NCBI GenBank assembly: GCA_035547755.1
Contig: DASZUG010000039.1
Span: forward strand, 19,335 to 83,334
Direction of reading: 5' to 3'
Length of the DNA: 64,000 bases
DNA from: Mesorhizobium_L sp035547755
GTDB taxonomy: Bacteria > Pseudomonadota > Alphaproteobacteria > Rhizobiales > Rhizobiaceae
In this document: one piece after another, positions 1-10,516 of the stretch
Layout of the letters: each line of letters starts with the position of its first letter
How positions within the stretch are numbered: position 1 is the stretch's first letter
The notes under the pieces: generated by a model
Told to the model about the DNA's origin: nothing
The model's input: the letters and a program-made list of their open reading frames with translations, nothing else
The model's database searches: none
Translations under genes and position numbers: made by a program

Positions 1-2015
1 CGCAGCCCGAGCAGGATGAGCACGGAAGTGACGATCTCGACAAGCAATTGGGTGAGCGCAAGGTCGGGCGCGGAGAGCCAGACGAAGGTGATGCAGGTGA
101 CGAGGCCGGCGCCGCCAAGGAGGATGAGCGCCGCCAGACGGTGAAATTTCGCCATCCATGCCGCCCCGAGCGCCGAGATACAGCCGATTGCCCACAGCGC
201 GGCGAAGGCAGGATCGACGGCGGTCGGGATCATCGGTGTGCCTGAGCCGGATTGACTGGCCCAGAACGGCCAGATCGCCGCAACAAGCGCGATCAGCACG
301 AGGAGCCGCAATTGCGGCTGGAGCCGCCGCGTTCCAAGAGCGCTTTCGATGAACCGCGCCCATCGCCAGGACAGCGTCACCAGCGCGCGTTCGAAGATGT
401 GCTGTCCCTTGAGGCGGCGGAGCAGGGGCGGTCCCGCCTCGCAATAGGCGAGATAGCGCCTGAGCGCCAGATAGAGAATGGCGCCGAGGGCCAGCGCCAA
501 GACGCTGAGCGCCAGCGGCAGCGTGAAGCCGTGCCAGACGACAAGGCTGTAGGTCGGCGTCGCCGGCCCGAGAACGGCCATCGTCGCAATATGCAGGAAT
601 GGCCCGAGGGTGCGGCCTGGGATGACGCCGACGACGAGGCAGACAGCGACGAGGAACAGGATCGGAAGCCGCATCAGGAAAGGCGGCTCGTGTGGCTGGC
701 GCGGCATGTCGGCGGGCACCGCTCCGAAGAAGACGCCGTGGATGAAGCGGATGGAATAGGCGACCGCGAAGGCGCTGCCGATCACCGCAGCATAGGGCGC
801 CGCCGTATCGAGGATCGAGATGGCGTGCGTCTCGATCGCCTCGGCGATGAACATCTCCTTCGACAGGAAGCCGTTGAGGAGCGGCACGCCCGCCATCGCC
901 GCGCTCGCCACCATTGCCAGCGTCGCCGTGATCGGCATGAAGCGGAAGAGTCCGCCCAGCCGCCGCATGTCGCGCGTGCCGGCTTCATGGTCGATAATGC
1001 CGGCCGCCATGAAGAGAGACGCCTTGAAGGTCGCGTGATTGATCATGTGGAAGATCGCCGCGACCGCGCCGAGCGGACTGCCGAGGCTCAGCAGCAGCGT
1101 GATCAGGCCAAGATGGCTGATGGTGGAGTAGGCGAGCAGGCCCTTTATGTCCTGCTGGAAGATGGCGAAGAAGGCGCCGAGCACGAAGGACGCCATGCCG
1201 GCTACTCCGACGATCCAGAACCATTCGGGCGAGCCGGCCAGCACCGGCCAGAGCCGCGCCATCAGGAAAACGCCCGCCTTTACCATTGTCGCCGAATGCA
1301 GATAGGCCGAGACCGGCGTGGGGGCGGCCATCGCCTCGGGCAGCCAGAAATGAAACGGGAATTGCGCGCTCTTCGTCAGCGTGCCGATCAGGATGAGGAC
1401 CAGCAGCGGCACGTAGAGAGTGCTGGAGCGGATGCGGTCGCCCGAGGCCAGCACCGTATCGAGATCGTAGCTGCCGACGATATGGCCGACCAGCAGCACG
1501 CCGGCGAGCAGGCAAAGCCCGCCGAGACCGGTGACGGTCAGCGCCATGCGGGCGCCGTCGCGCGCGCCGGCATTATGGTGCCAGTAGCCGACCAGCAGGA
1601 AGGAAAGGATGCTGGTCAGTTCCCAGAAAACGACCAGCAGGATCAGATTGCCGGAAATGACGATGCCGAGCATCGCCCCCATGAAAGCAAGGAGGAGGGC
1701 ATAGAACCGGCGGATCGGATCGGCCGGCGCCATGTAATAGCGGGCATAAAGGACGACGAGGAAGCCGATGCCCGAGATGAGGACGGCGAAGAGCCAGGCG
1801 AAGCCGTCCATCCGCAGCTTGAAGGCGAGGCCGAGCGCCGGCGCCCATTCGGTGGTGCTGCGGATGACATGCCCGGCAGCGACGGCGGGGTAGCAGAGCG
1901 CAACGAGGACGAGTTCGCCGACCATCACGACGCCGGCAAGCCACGCTTCCGCATTGCGTGAGTTCGGCGGAAACATTGCTGCAAGAACGCTCCCCGCAAA
2001 GGGCAGAGCGATCAT
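1..2015 (-). CDS. mrpA: Mrp/Pha-type Na+(K+)/H+ antiporter subunit A, 3' end outside the window
   Basis: Large inner-membrane subunit of the multisubunit Mrp antiporter, related to NuoL of complex I, which exchanges protons for Na+ or K+. Reading the minus strand from 2015 to the window edge gives about 671 hydrophobic residues with no stop. The family landmarks are visible: FWELTS with the conserved proton-channel Glu, LTKSAQFPFHFWLPEA and SAYLHSATMVKAG with the conserved Lys and His. The family is usually 770-960 residues, so the C-terminus and mrpB-G should lie to the left. The start is uncertain. ATG at 2015 (MIALPFAGSVLAAM) is the only ATG after an in-frame stop near 2098, has no clear Shine-Dalgarno sequence and gives a slightly short N-terminus, so a rare start just upstream is possible. 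A long plus-strand open frame here is an antisense shadow. Confidence 0.88.
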   Translation of the reverse strand, partial: MIALPFAGSVLAAMFPPNSRNAEAWLAGVVMVGELVLVALCYPAVAAGHVIRSTTEWAPALGLAFKLRMDGFAWLFAVLISGIGFLVVLYARYYMAPADPIRRFYALLLAFMGAMLGIVISGNLILLVVFWELTSILSFLLVGYWHHNAGARDGARMALTVTGLGGLCLLAGVLLVGHIVGSYDLDTVLASGDRIRSSTLYVPLLVLILIGTLTKSAQFPFHFWLPEAMAAPTPVSAYLHSATMVKAGVFLMARLWPVLAGSPEWFWIVGVAGMASFVLGAFFAIFQQDIKGLLAYSTISHLGLITLLLSLGSPLGAVAAIFHMINHATFKASLFMAAGIIDHEAGTRDMRRLGGLFRFMPITATLAMVASAAMAGVPLLNGFLSKEMFIAEAIETHAISILDTAAPYAAVIGSAFAVAYSIRFIHGVFFGAVPADMPRQPHEPPFLMRLPILFLVAVCLVVGVIPGRTLGPFLHIATMAVLGPATPTYSLVVWHGFTLPLALSVLALALGAILYLALRRYLAYCEAGPPLLRRLKGQHIFERALVTLSWRWARFIESALGTRRLQPQLRLLVLIALVAAIWPFWASQSGSGTPMIPTAVDPAFAALWAIGCISALGAAWMAKFHRLAALILLGGAGLVTCITFVWLSAPDLALTQLLVEIVTSVLILLGL

Positions 2016-2175
2016 GAAAACCAGCAGAATGTCGTCCGTCTTCGCCTGCAGCGCCCCGTTCTCCGCGGATCGGGAGCCGCCCGATCCCGGCCATTATGAG
2101 TGACTCGGGCGGTGGGCCGCAAGCCGTCCATTCGACGAAACGTTATCCGAAGCAGGGCTTGAACGCCGGCTCGAC

Positions 2176-3183
2176 TCACCAATGGCGAACGATATCGGCG
2201 AGGGTGATCGAGCCGACGACCTTGCCATCCGCGTCCGTCACCGAAGCCCGGCGTTGTTCCCCTTCCGACAAGCGCTTGGCGGCAGCCTCCAACGTCATGT
2301 CGGCGGGAAGGGATATGCCGGCTTCGCCTGTCGGCGGCTCCATGATGGTTCCAAGCTGGATGACGCGGCTGCGGTTCACCTCCTTCACGAAGGAGGCGAT
2401 GTAATCGTCCGCCGGCTGCAGCACGATCTCCTGTCCGGTCCCCTGCTGGATGATCTTGCCGTCGCGGAGAATGGCGACCTTGTCACCGAGCCGCAGCGCC
2501 TCGTCGAGATCGTGCGTGATGAAGATGACGGTCTTCTTCAATTCCTGCTGCAGTTCGAGCAGGATCGTTTGCATATCGACGCGGATGAGGGGATCGAGCG
2601 CCGAAAAGGCTTCGTCCATCAGCAGGATTTCCGCATCCGTCGTCAGCGCGCGCGCCAGTCCGACACGCTGTTGCATGCCGCCGGAGAGCTGGTTGGGATA
2701 GTGCCGCTCGAAGCCCTTGAGGCCGACGCGCTCGATCCAATAAAGCCCCCGCCTTTCGCATTCGGCCTTTTTCACCCCCTGGATGCGAAGGCCGTAGAAG
2801 GCGTTTTCCAGCACCGTGCGGTGAGGCAGGAGCGCGAATTTCTGGAAGACCATCGCCGTCCGGTGCCGCCGGTATTCCCTGAGCGCGGCCGGGCTCAGCT
2901 TGCAGATGTCCGCGCCGTCATAGAGCACTTCGCCGGAAGTCGGCTCGATCAGCCGGTTGATATGGCGGATCAGCGTCGATTTGCCCGAGCCCGACAGCCC
3001 CATGATGACGGTGATGGCGCTGGCTGGAATGGTGATGTTGATGTCCTGCAGGCCGAGCACATGGCCATGCTGTTCCATCAGTTCGGCTTTGCCCAACCCG
3101 CTGCTGACCTTCTCGACGTAATCCCGCCCTTGCGGGCCGAAGATCTTGTAGAGGTTCTTTATCTCGATATCGCGATCAGCCAT
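2176..3183 (-). CDS. proV: Glycine betaine/choline/proline ABC importer, ATP-binding protein
   Basis: Energises uptake of a quaternary-amine compatible solute together with the ProW-like permease and ProX-like binding protein encoded upstream. The 335-residue protein has Walker A GLSGSGKST (62-70), signature LSGGMQQR (166-173), Walker B LLMDEA (187-192) and the H-loop ITHD. The C-terminal segment from about 278 looks like one CBS module, not the two of enteric ProV (about 400 residues), which matches the shorter rhizobial ChoV type. CBS modules in this family sense ionic strength, so osmotic control of transport is plausible here. Its ATG lies inside the end of proW (8-nt overlap), so the two are translationally coupled. 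Substrate choice between betaine, choline and proline cannot be settled from sequence. Confidence 0.92.
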   Translation of the reverse strand: MADRDIEIKNLYKIFGPQGRDYVEKVSSGLGKAELMEQHGHVLGLQDINITIPASAITVIMGLSGSGKSTLIRHINRLIEPTSGEVLYDGADICKLSPAALREYRRHRTAMVFQKFALLPHRTVLENAFYGLRIQGVKKAECERRGLYWIERVGLKGFERHYPNQLSGGMQQRVGLARALTTDAEILLMDEAFSALDPLIRVDMQTILLELQQELKKTVIFITHDLDEALRLGDKVAILRDGKIIQQGTGQEIVLQPADDYIASFVKEVNRSRVIQLGTIMEPPTGEAGISLPADMTLEAAAKRLSEGEQRRASVTDADGKVVGSITLADIVRHW

Positions 3184-4063
3184 GGGCGGCTTCCGCGTGC
3201 CGTTGCAGGCGCTTGCCGTAGGACTGGCTCACGCGGTCGAAGATCGCGGCGATGCCGACGATGGCGAGGCCGTTGAAGACGCCGAGCGTGAAATACTGGT
3301 TCGAGATCGCCTGCAGCACCGGCTGCCCGAGCCCCGGCACGCCAATCATGGCGGCGATGACGACCATCGAAAGGCACATCATGATGGTCTGGTTGATGCC
3401 GGCCATGATGGTGGGGAGCGCCAGAGGCAGCTGGACGTTGAAGAGCCGCTGCCAGCTCGACGAGCCGAAAGCGTCGGCGGCCTCGAGCACGTCCCGGTCC
3501 ACGAGCCGTATCCCGAGATTGGTCAGCCTGATGATGGGAGGAATGCCGAAGACGACGACGGCGATCAGTCCCGGCACGCGCCCGATCCCCAGAAGCATGA
3601 CGACGGGGATGAGGTAGACGAAGCTCGGCATGGTCTGCATCAGGTCGAGCACCGGGTTGGCGACGGCCTGGAACCGGTTCGAACGCGCCATGACGATGCC
3701 GATCGGAATGCCGATGATGATCGAAAGCGCGGCGCAGACGAGGATCATCGAAATGGTCTTCATCGTGTTTTCCCACATGCCGAAATAGCCGATCAGCAGC
3801 AGGGTGACGATGCAGCCCACGACGATTTTCCAACTGCGGCTGGCGACCCACGCGATGGCCGCGACCAAAAGCAGGATGATCGGCCACGGCGTGTGCGTCA
3901 TGAAGTGCTCGGAGTGGATGAGGAATGACTGAAGCGGAGAGAAGAACGCTTCGATAGGGTCGCCATAGGCGCGCGTGAACGCCAGGAAGCCTCCGTCTAT
4001 AGCTTTCTTGAGCGCCCGCAAGCTGGTGTCGTCCAGTTGGGGGAATGTCTTCAACCACTCCAT
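3176..4063 (-). CDS. proW: Glycine betaine/choline/proline ABC importer, permease
   Basis: Inner-membrane permease of the importer, 295 residues from the chosen start MEWLKTFPQ. Hydrophobic helices begin near residue 60, and the BPD_transp_1 region carries the EAA-type loop EAADAFGSSSWQ followed by the LPLALPTIMAGINQ segment typical of ProW/OpuAB. The frame is open 75 nt further upstream, but that segment crosses the intergenic hairpin and reads as non-family residues. ATG at 4063 has AAAGAGA about 7 nt before it. The gene overlaps proV by 8 nt and follows proX after 102 nt that contain a 13-bp perfect hairpin. Confidence 0.92.
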   Translation of the reverse strand: MEWLKTFPQLDDTSLRALKKAIDGGFLAFTRAYGDPIEAFFSPLQSFLIHSEHFMTHTPWPIILLLVAAIAWVASRSWKIVVGCIVTLLLIGYFGMWENTMKTISMILVCAALSIIIGIPIGIVMARSNRFQAVANPVLDLMQTMPSFVYLIPVVMLLGIGRVPGLIAVVVFGIPPIIRLTNLGIRLVDRDVLEAADAFGSSSWQRLFNVQLPLALPTIMAGINQTIMMCLSMVVIAAMIGVPGLGQPVLQAISNQYFTLGVFNGLAIVGIAAIFDRVSQSYGKRLQRHAEAAHG

Positions 4064-4120
4064 GGCAAATCTCTTTGTCGCGTTGGAGGAGACGCTCCAT
4101 AGAAGGAGCAAGTCATTGCA

Positions 4121-4151
4121 AAGCGAGGCGCGCAACATGCGCGCCTCGCTT
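4121..4151 (-). promoter_or_regulatory. Perfect 13-bp hairpin between proX and proW
   Basis: Positions 4121-4133 and 4139-4151 are exact reverse complements around a 5-nt loop. The hairpin starts 15 nt past the proX stop on the minus strand and is not followed by a U-run. Inference: it stabilises the 3' end of the proX message and/or attenuates read-through, so the binding protein is made in excess over the membrane parts, as in malE-malF type operons. Confidence 0.6.
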
Positions 4152-4165
4152 CGCCGTTTCAGAGG

Positions 4166-5170
4166 TCAGAGGGCGGCCTTGATCTTCTTGGCTGCATCGG
4201 CGGAAACCCATTTCGTCCAGAGTTCGGGATGGGTTTTCAGGAAATGCTCGGCGCCGTCGTCGCCGGTCGCCTGGTTGTCCGTCATCCACGCCATCAGCGC
4301 GTTGACGGTGGCGTTGCTCCAGGAACGCTTCTTCAGGTAGGACATGACGTCGGGGCCGGCTTTCTCCGAGAATTTCTTCGTCACGAGAGTCACGACCTTG
4401 TCGCGCGGCCAGTTATTGGGCTTCGGGTCCGGGCAGGTCGCCACCGTGTTGCAGCTTTTCCAGGCGGCTGCGTCATAGGGTGCGCCTTCGCCGAGCTTCA
4501 CCATCGCATATTTGCCGAGAAGAGAAGTCGGCGACCAGTAATAGCCGAGCCAGCCCTGCTTGTGCTGGTAGGCTTTTGCCACCGAGCCGTCGAGGCCCGC
4601 GGCCGAACCCGTATCGACGAGGTCGAAGCCGTGCTCCTTGGCCTTGTAGGCCTTGAAGAACTGCGTCGTCACCACCGTTCCGCCCCAGCCCTGCGGCCCG
4701 TTGAAAACCGCGCCCTTGCCGGGGCTTTCGGGGTCTGGGAAAAGCTCGGGATGTTTCAGCGCGTCCGGAATGGTCTTGATGTCGGGATGCGCGTCCGCGA
4801 CATATTTCGGGATCCACCATCCCTGCGAGGCGCCGTCCGAGAGAGCCGTGGCCGCCTCGACGAGCTTGCCGTCCTTGAGGCCTTCATTGACCACCTTCGG
4901 GATAAGGTCGACCCAGCCTTCCGGCGCGATATCGGGCTCGCCCTTTTCCGTCATGGACGTGATGGTCGGGACGGTATCGCCCTGAATGATGTTGGCGTTG
5001 CAGCCATAGCCATTGGTGAGAATGAACTTGTCCAGGCTCGCCAGGACCTGTGCGCTTTGCCAGTTCATGCTGGCGATGGTGACGTTGCCGCAGCTGCCTG
5101 CCGCCGAAGCCGGCTGCGACAGTGCGGCCAGCCCGATGGCCAGACAAGTGCCTGCTAGTAGATACCTCAT
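4166..5170 (-). CDS. proX: Glycine betaine/choline/proline ABC importer, periplasmic binding protein
   Basis: Periplasmic ligand-binding protein (OpuAC-like) that delivers the solute to ProWV. From ATG 5170 the protein is 334 residues and begins MRYLLAGTCLAIGLAALSQ, a Sec signal peptide with likely cleavage after PASA-A. GGGGAA lies 7 nt before this start. An upstream in-frame ATG at 5215 would add a charged 15-residue stretch and is less likely. The mature protein is Trp-rich (MNWQS, EGWVDL, QGWWIPKY, NGPQGWGG, GYYWSP), as expected of the aromatic cage that binds trimethylammonium groups. It is the first gene of the proX-proW-proV operon, the reverse of the enteric order. Confidence 0.9.
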   Translation of the reverse strand: MRYLLAGTCLAIGLAALSQPASAAGSCGNVTIASMNWQSAQVLASLDKFILTNGYGCNANIIQGDTVPTITSMTEKGEPDIAPEGWVDLIPKVVNEGLKDGKLVEAATALSDGASQGWWIPKYVADAHPDIKTIPDALKHPELFPDPESPGKGAVFNGPQGWGGTVVTTQFFKAYKAKEHGFDLVDTGSAAGLDGSVAKAYQHKQGWLGYYWSPTSLLGKYAMVKLGEGAPYDAAAWKSCNTVATCPDPKPNNWPRDKVVTLVTKKFSEKAGPDVMSYLKKRSWSNATVNALMAWMTDNQATGDDGAEHFLKTHPELWTKWVSADAAKKIKAAL

Positions 5171-5773
5171 TGGATTTCCCCTTTTCCGAACCGCGATATG
5201 GTTTTTCTTGCGCATCCATGACCGCGAAACCTCGACCGTCGCGGGTTCGGAGGCGGTCGCTATTTCCCGGTGCGCGAATTGTTCCAGTCAGCCTGCCCTA
5301 TGCGTAAAAGCAAGAGCGCTGCGATTGTCGTGAATCTCTTCCTTGGCTCTCCTTTCTATCGTTCGAGAATACGGAGAGCGACCGATGCTCGAGTCCAGCG
5401 CCTTCCCGAGAATCGTGATCCGCCGGCCATGGGACGGCTGCGGCTTGTTCGCACCGGCAGGAATTCAATCTTTGTGGACTGGCGGATGGCACGGTTTCGA
5501 GCACTGACGCATGTTGAAAAAGATTACCCCAGCGCTTCGTGAAAATTCAAGGAGATATTTCACGCCGCGAATTCTGCTTGCGCTTTCATCACATCAGCAG
5601 ACCTCATCATGGTTGACGAAAGGCGACATTTGATGCCGCTTTGCCCGGATTGCCCGCGGGATTCCGGTACGCCGATGAAAAATCGCCCTGGGATAATGAA
5701 ACAGGCGACAGCGCCTTCAAACTGGAACTAAGATATCGCCGATGGAGTTCCTGCAATGAAGGAGACGCACCTC
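5171..5773. other. 603-bp intergenic region between divergent proX and the DUF2934 gene
   Basis: I found no convincing gene here. Short open frames on both strands (for example 5270-5542 plus and 5298-5504 minus) lack ribosome sites and family resemblance. The right end carries an EcfG-like promoter (5724-5749). The left end must hold the proX promoter, which I could not place with confidence. Confidence 0.5.
5724..5749 (+). promoter_or_regulatory. EcfG-type general stress promoter
   Basis: GGAAC at 5724-5728, then 17 nt, then AGTT at 5746-5749. The alphaproteobacterial EcfG consensus is GGAAC-N16/17-CGTT, so there is one mismatch, in the -10 box. It lies 24 nt before the ATG at 5774 of a DUF2934 gene, a family often controlled by EcfG. 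Confidence 0.6.
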
Positions 5774-6037
5774 ATGGACAAGGAAGATCACATCAGACGG
5801 CGCGCCCATGAAATATGGGAACAGGAGGGTCGCCCGCATGGCCGCGACCGGGAGCATTGGGACCAGGCGACGCGGGAATTCGAGAGCGGGCAGGCAGGTT
5901 CCCGCCGCACCAACGGTTCGGGAGTCTCGGTCAAGGAAAGCTACGACGAGCGCCGCGACAACCCTGGTGCGACGGGAGAGACCATCCCTCCGCCAAAGCC
6001 GAAGCGCCCACGAGCCAAACGCGCTCCGAAGGCGTGA
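5774..6037 (+). CDS. DUF2934 domain small stress protein
   Basis: An 87-residue, strongly charged protein. The N-terminal half carries the DUF2934 pattern HIRRRAHEIWEQEGRPHG followed by REHWDQA; the C-terminal half is low complexity and ends in a Lys/Arg/Pro-rich tail (PPPKPKRPRAKRAP). Molecular function is unknown. The family is common in rhizobia and often belongs to the general stress regulon, which agrees with the EcfG-like promoter just upstream. ATG 5774 is preferred because GAAGGAG sits 9 nt before it. The in-frame ATG at 5756 would sit almost at the expected transcription start. Confidence 0.8.
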   Translation: MDKEDHIRRRAHEIWEQEGRPHGRDREHWDQATREFESGQAGSRRTNGSGVSVKESYDERRDNPGATGETIPPPKPKRPRAKRAPKA

Positions 6038-6062
6038 GCCCGGAGAAGTGGGAGCCGGTTTC

Positions 6063-6219
6063 GTGCGTCCTTCGAGGCTCGCCCAAATGGGCGAGCACCT
6101 CAGGATGAGGACCGTTGGCGCTTCCCTCAGACGTGAGAAAGAATATCACCTCTGAAGTGAGTAGGGCACCGATGATCCTCATCCTGAGGTGCGAGCGGAG
6201 CGAGCCTCGAAGGACGCAC
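6063..6219. repeat. Pair of inverted copies of a dispersed palindromic repeat
   Basis: A forward copy at 6063-6110 (starts GTGCGTCCTTCGAGGCTCGC, ends CACCTCAGGATGAGG) faces an inverted copy at 6177-6219 (starts CCTCATCCTGAGGTGCGAGC, ends TCGAAGGACGCAC), separated by about 66 nt. Another such pair lies at the right end of the window (63888-64000), with the same ACCGNTGGCGC flank after the forward copy. This is a dispersed intergenic repeat family. It sits between the 3' ends of two convergent genes, so it may also work as a transcription end. Confidence 0.85.
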
Positions 6220-6229
6220 CGGAAAAGCT

Positions 6230-8050
<1,821 letters not shown>

Positions 8051-8115
8051 GGCTCGTGCTTCCGTTTGCTGGATGGCGCGGGGCTCCTCCATTCCCTTGC
8101 CGTCTGCGGTTTCGT

Positions 8116-8826
8116 TTACGGCGCCCAGAAGACGTCGACCGGCTTGCCGGCATGCTCGAAGATCGAGCGAATCGGCATGGGGTGGTCGCCCGTGCCGGCA
8201 AGCGCCGTCTCAAGCGTCGCTTTCTTTTCCCCGCCCTGGATATGCAGGGCGATGTGCCTGCCCGCGACGAGGCGGGCGAGCGAGAATGTCAGCCGCGGCT
8301 CTCCCGCGCTCGCCGCATGGACGGGCAGGATCGTTCCCCGTTGCTCAGGATCGAGCAGGGCGGGAAGGCTTGTCGCGTCGGGAAAGAAAGATGCGGTATG
8401 GCCGTCATCGCCCATCCCGAGCACGACGAAATCGAAGGGGTAGGGAAGGCCGGCGACGGCCGCGCTGGCTTCCTTTGCCGCATCCTCGATCGTCGGCGCT
8501 GGATGGTAAAGGCCGACGAAACGCGCCTTTGCGGCCTTGTGGCGAAGCAGGTTCTCACGCGCCAGCTTTTCGTTCGAGCGGTCCGACGAAGGCGGCGCGA
8601 AGCGCTCGTCGACGAGCGTTATCGTCACCTTCTCCCACGCGATTGCCACTTCCGCGAGCGCCCGGAAAAGCGTCACTGGGGTCTTGCCGCCGGAAACGGC
8701 GAGAAGGGCCTCGCCACGACTTTCGATGGCCTCCGACAGCACCTTGCCGATACGGGCGGCAAAGGATTGCGCCAGCGCGTCGGCCGTCGCGAACTCGTGC
8801 CAGTGGCGTTCCGCAAGTTTCGTCAT
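8116..8826 (-). CDS. pgl: 6-phosphogluconolactonase
   Basis: Hydrolyses 6-phosphogluconolactone to 6-phosphogluconate between Zwf and Edd. The 236-residue protein is of normal length and shows the family segments LLAVSGGKTP, TLVDERFAPPSSDRSN and VVLGMGDDGHTASFFP. It starts 5 nt after the zwf stop, so the two are almost certainly cotranscribed and probably translationally coupled; edd follows 65 nt later. Confidence 0.95.
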   Translation of the reverse strand: MTKLAERHWHEFATADALAQSFAARIGKVLSEAIESRGEALLAVSGGKTPVTLFRALAEVAIAWEKVTITLVDERFAPPSSDRSNEKLARENLLRHKAAKARFVGLYHPAPTIEDAAKEASAAVAGLPYPFDFVVLGMGDDGHTASFFPDATSLPALLDPEQRGTILPVHAASAGEPRLTFSLARLVAGRHIALHIQGGEKKATLETALAGTGDHPMPIRSIFEHAGKPVDVFWAP

Positions 8827-8831
8827 GACGA

Positions 8832-10304
8832 TCAGGCGCTTTCATGCCATGTCCGTCCATCGCGCTCGATCAGCGCGACGGAGCCGGACGGACCCCAGGT
8901 GCCGGCGGTATAGCCCTGCACTTCCTGCTGCGTGTCTTCCCATGCGGCGAGGATCGGATCGACCCACTGCCAGGCGGCCTCGACCTCGTCGCGGCGCATG
9001 AACAGCGTCTGGTTGCCGCGCACCACATCCATGATCAGCCTTTCATAGGCGTCGGGATTGCGGGCATGGAAATTTTCCGCAAAGCTCATGTCGAGCGGCA
9101 CGTTCCTGAGCCGCATGCCGCCGGGACCCGGATCCTTGATCATGATCCATTGCCGGATCCCTTCGTTCGGCTGCAGGCGGATGACGAGCTGGTTGGCCAT
9201 GACCCGGCCGGTCGTATCCTCGAAGATCGAGTGAGGGATCGGCTTGAATTCGATGACGATCTCGGAGACGCGCGTGGCCAGCCGCTTGCCGGTCCTGAGA
9301 TAGAAAGGCACGCCCGCCCAGCGCCAATTGGCAATCTCCGCCTTGAGCGCCACGAAGGTCTCCGTATTGCTTTGTCCGTTGGTAAGCTCCTCGAGATAGC
9401 CCTTGACGGGGCCGTCCTTCGACGCTCCGGCGCGATACTGGCCGCGCACCGTCCTCTTCTCCGAGCGCGACGCATCGATCCGTTTCAGCGACCGCAATAT
9501 CTTCAGCTTCTCATCGCGCACCGCATCGGCGTCCATCGAGCTTGGCGGCTCCATAGCGACGAGGCACAGGAGTTGCAGCATATGGTTCTGCACCATGTCC
9601 CGGAGTGCGCCTGCCTTGTCGTAATAGCCGGCGCGCCCTTCAAGGCCGACCGTCTCAGCCACCGTGATCTGCACATGGTCGATATGCGCGGAATTCCAAA
9701 CAGGCTCGTAGAGCGCGTTGGCGAAACGCAGCGCCATCAGGTTCTGCACCGTCTCCTTGCCGAGATAGTGGTCGATGCGGAAGATCTGCTGCTCGTCGAA
9801 GACCTTGCCGATCGCGTCATTGAGGGCCTCGGCCGATCTCAGGTCCCTGCCGATCGGCTTCTCCACCACGATGCGGGAATTGGGAGTGATCAGGGCATGC
9901 GACTTCAGCTCCTTGGCAATGTCCCCGAAAATGCCGGGAGCAACCGCGAGGTAGAAAGCGCGGATAGATCCGCTGTCGCCGATCAGCTTTTTCAGATTAT
10001 CGAAGCCGGCCCCCGATGTCGCATCGCTGGAGACGTAGAAGAGGCGTTCGAGGAATTTCGCCATCTCCTCCTTGTCGATGTCCTTCTCGTCCACCTGCTC
10101 GGCTATCGCCTTGCGGGCGAATTCGCGGAAGTCGTTGTCGGTGAGCTTGGCGCGGGAAGTGCCGATGATGCGGGTCGGATCGGAAAACTGGCCTGCGATC
10201 TGCCGCTGATAGAGCGCGGGCAGGAGCTTGCGTTCCGCGAGGTCGCCTGTGCCGCCGAAGATGATGAAGTCGAAAGGATCGACGGGGATGATATGGCTCG
10301 TCAT
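8832..10304 (-). CDS. zwf: Glucose-6-phosphate 1-dehydrogenase
   Basis: Oxidises glucose-6-phosphate to 6-phosphogluconolactone with NAD(P)+ and feeds the Entner-Doudoroff and pentose phosphate routes. The 490-residue length is standard. The nucleotide-binding motif FGGTGDLAERKL (16-27) and the catalytic RIDHYLGKE signature (near 180) are intact. First gene of zwf-pgl-edd, divergent from an aldehyde dehydrogenase gene over 212 bp. That region contains an AT-rich 13-bp palindrome that may be an operator. Confidence 0.96.
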   Translation of the reverse strand: MTSHIIPVDPFDFIIFGGTGDLAERKLLPALYQRQIAGQFSDPTRIIGTSRAKLTDNDFREFARKAIAEQVDEKDIDKEEMAKFLERLFYVSSDATSGAGFDNLKKLIGDSGSIRAFYLAVAPGIFGDIAKELKSHALITPNSRIVVEKPIGRDLRSAEALNDAIGKVFDEQQIFRIDHYLGKETVQNLMALRFANALYEPVWNSAHIDHVQITVAETVGLEGRAGYYDKAGALRDMVQNHMLQLLCLVAMEPPSSMDADAVRDEKLKILRSLKRIDASRSEKRTVRGQYRAGASKDGPVKGYLEELTNGQSNTETFVALKAEIANWRWAGVPFYLRTGKRLATRVSEIVIEFKPIPHSIFEDTTGRVMANQLVIRLQPNEGIRQWIMIKDPGPGGMRLRNVPLDMSFAENFHARNPDAYERLIMDVVRGNQTLFMRRDEVEAAWQWVDPILAAWEDTQQEVQGYTAGTWGPSGSVALIERDGRTWHESA

Positions 10305-10355
10305 GGTCTATCGCTTTCCTGCCGTTGGCCCACGGCATGGCCTCTATAATCTAAT

Positions 10356-10368
10356 CGATTTAAAATCG
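10356..10368. promoter_or_regulatory. AT-rich palindrome in the zwf/aldehyde dehydrogenase divergent promoter
   Basis: CGATTTAAAATCG at 10356-10368: six-base arms around a single central base. A TATAAT hexamer lies beside it at 10345-10350. Placement suggests an operator for a regulator of zwf and/or the divergent dehydrogenase. It does not match a HexR box well enough to assign. Confidence 0.35.
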
Positions 10369-10516
10369 CTACCCGCAATTTTCGATGCGACCTTCTGTCC
10401 GGCCGCGCTTGACAGCCAATGCAGTCGGGCGTTTGTCGGCCCGAAGAGGGACAGCGGCTTTTCGCATGTGCGGCAAGTTGCTTCGGCAATGTGGAAGAAG
10501 CAAGGAGAAACGCGCC

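Noticed and set aside
252..1961. A 569-codon plus-strand open frame opposite mrpA
   Set aside because: Extremely charged, low-complexity translation (Arg/Glu/Asp/His-rich) and exact antisense register to a clear membrane protein; typical of high-GC antisense frames.
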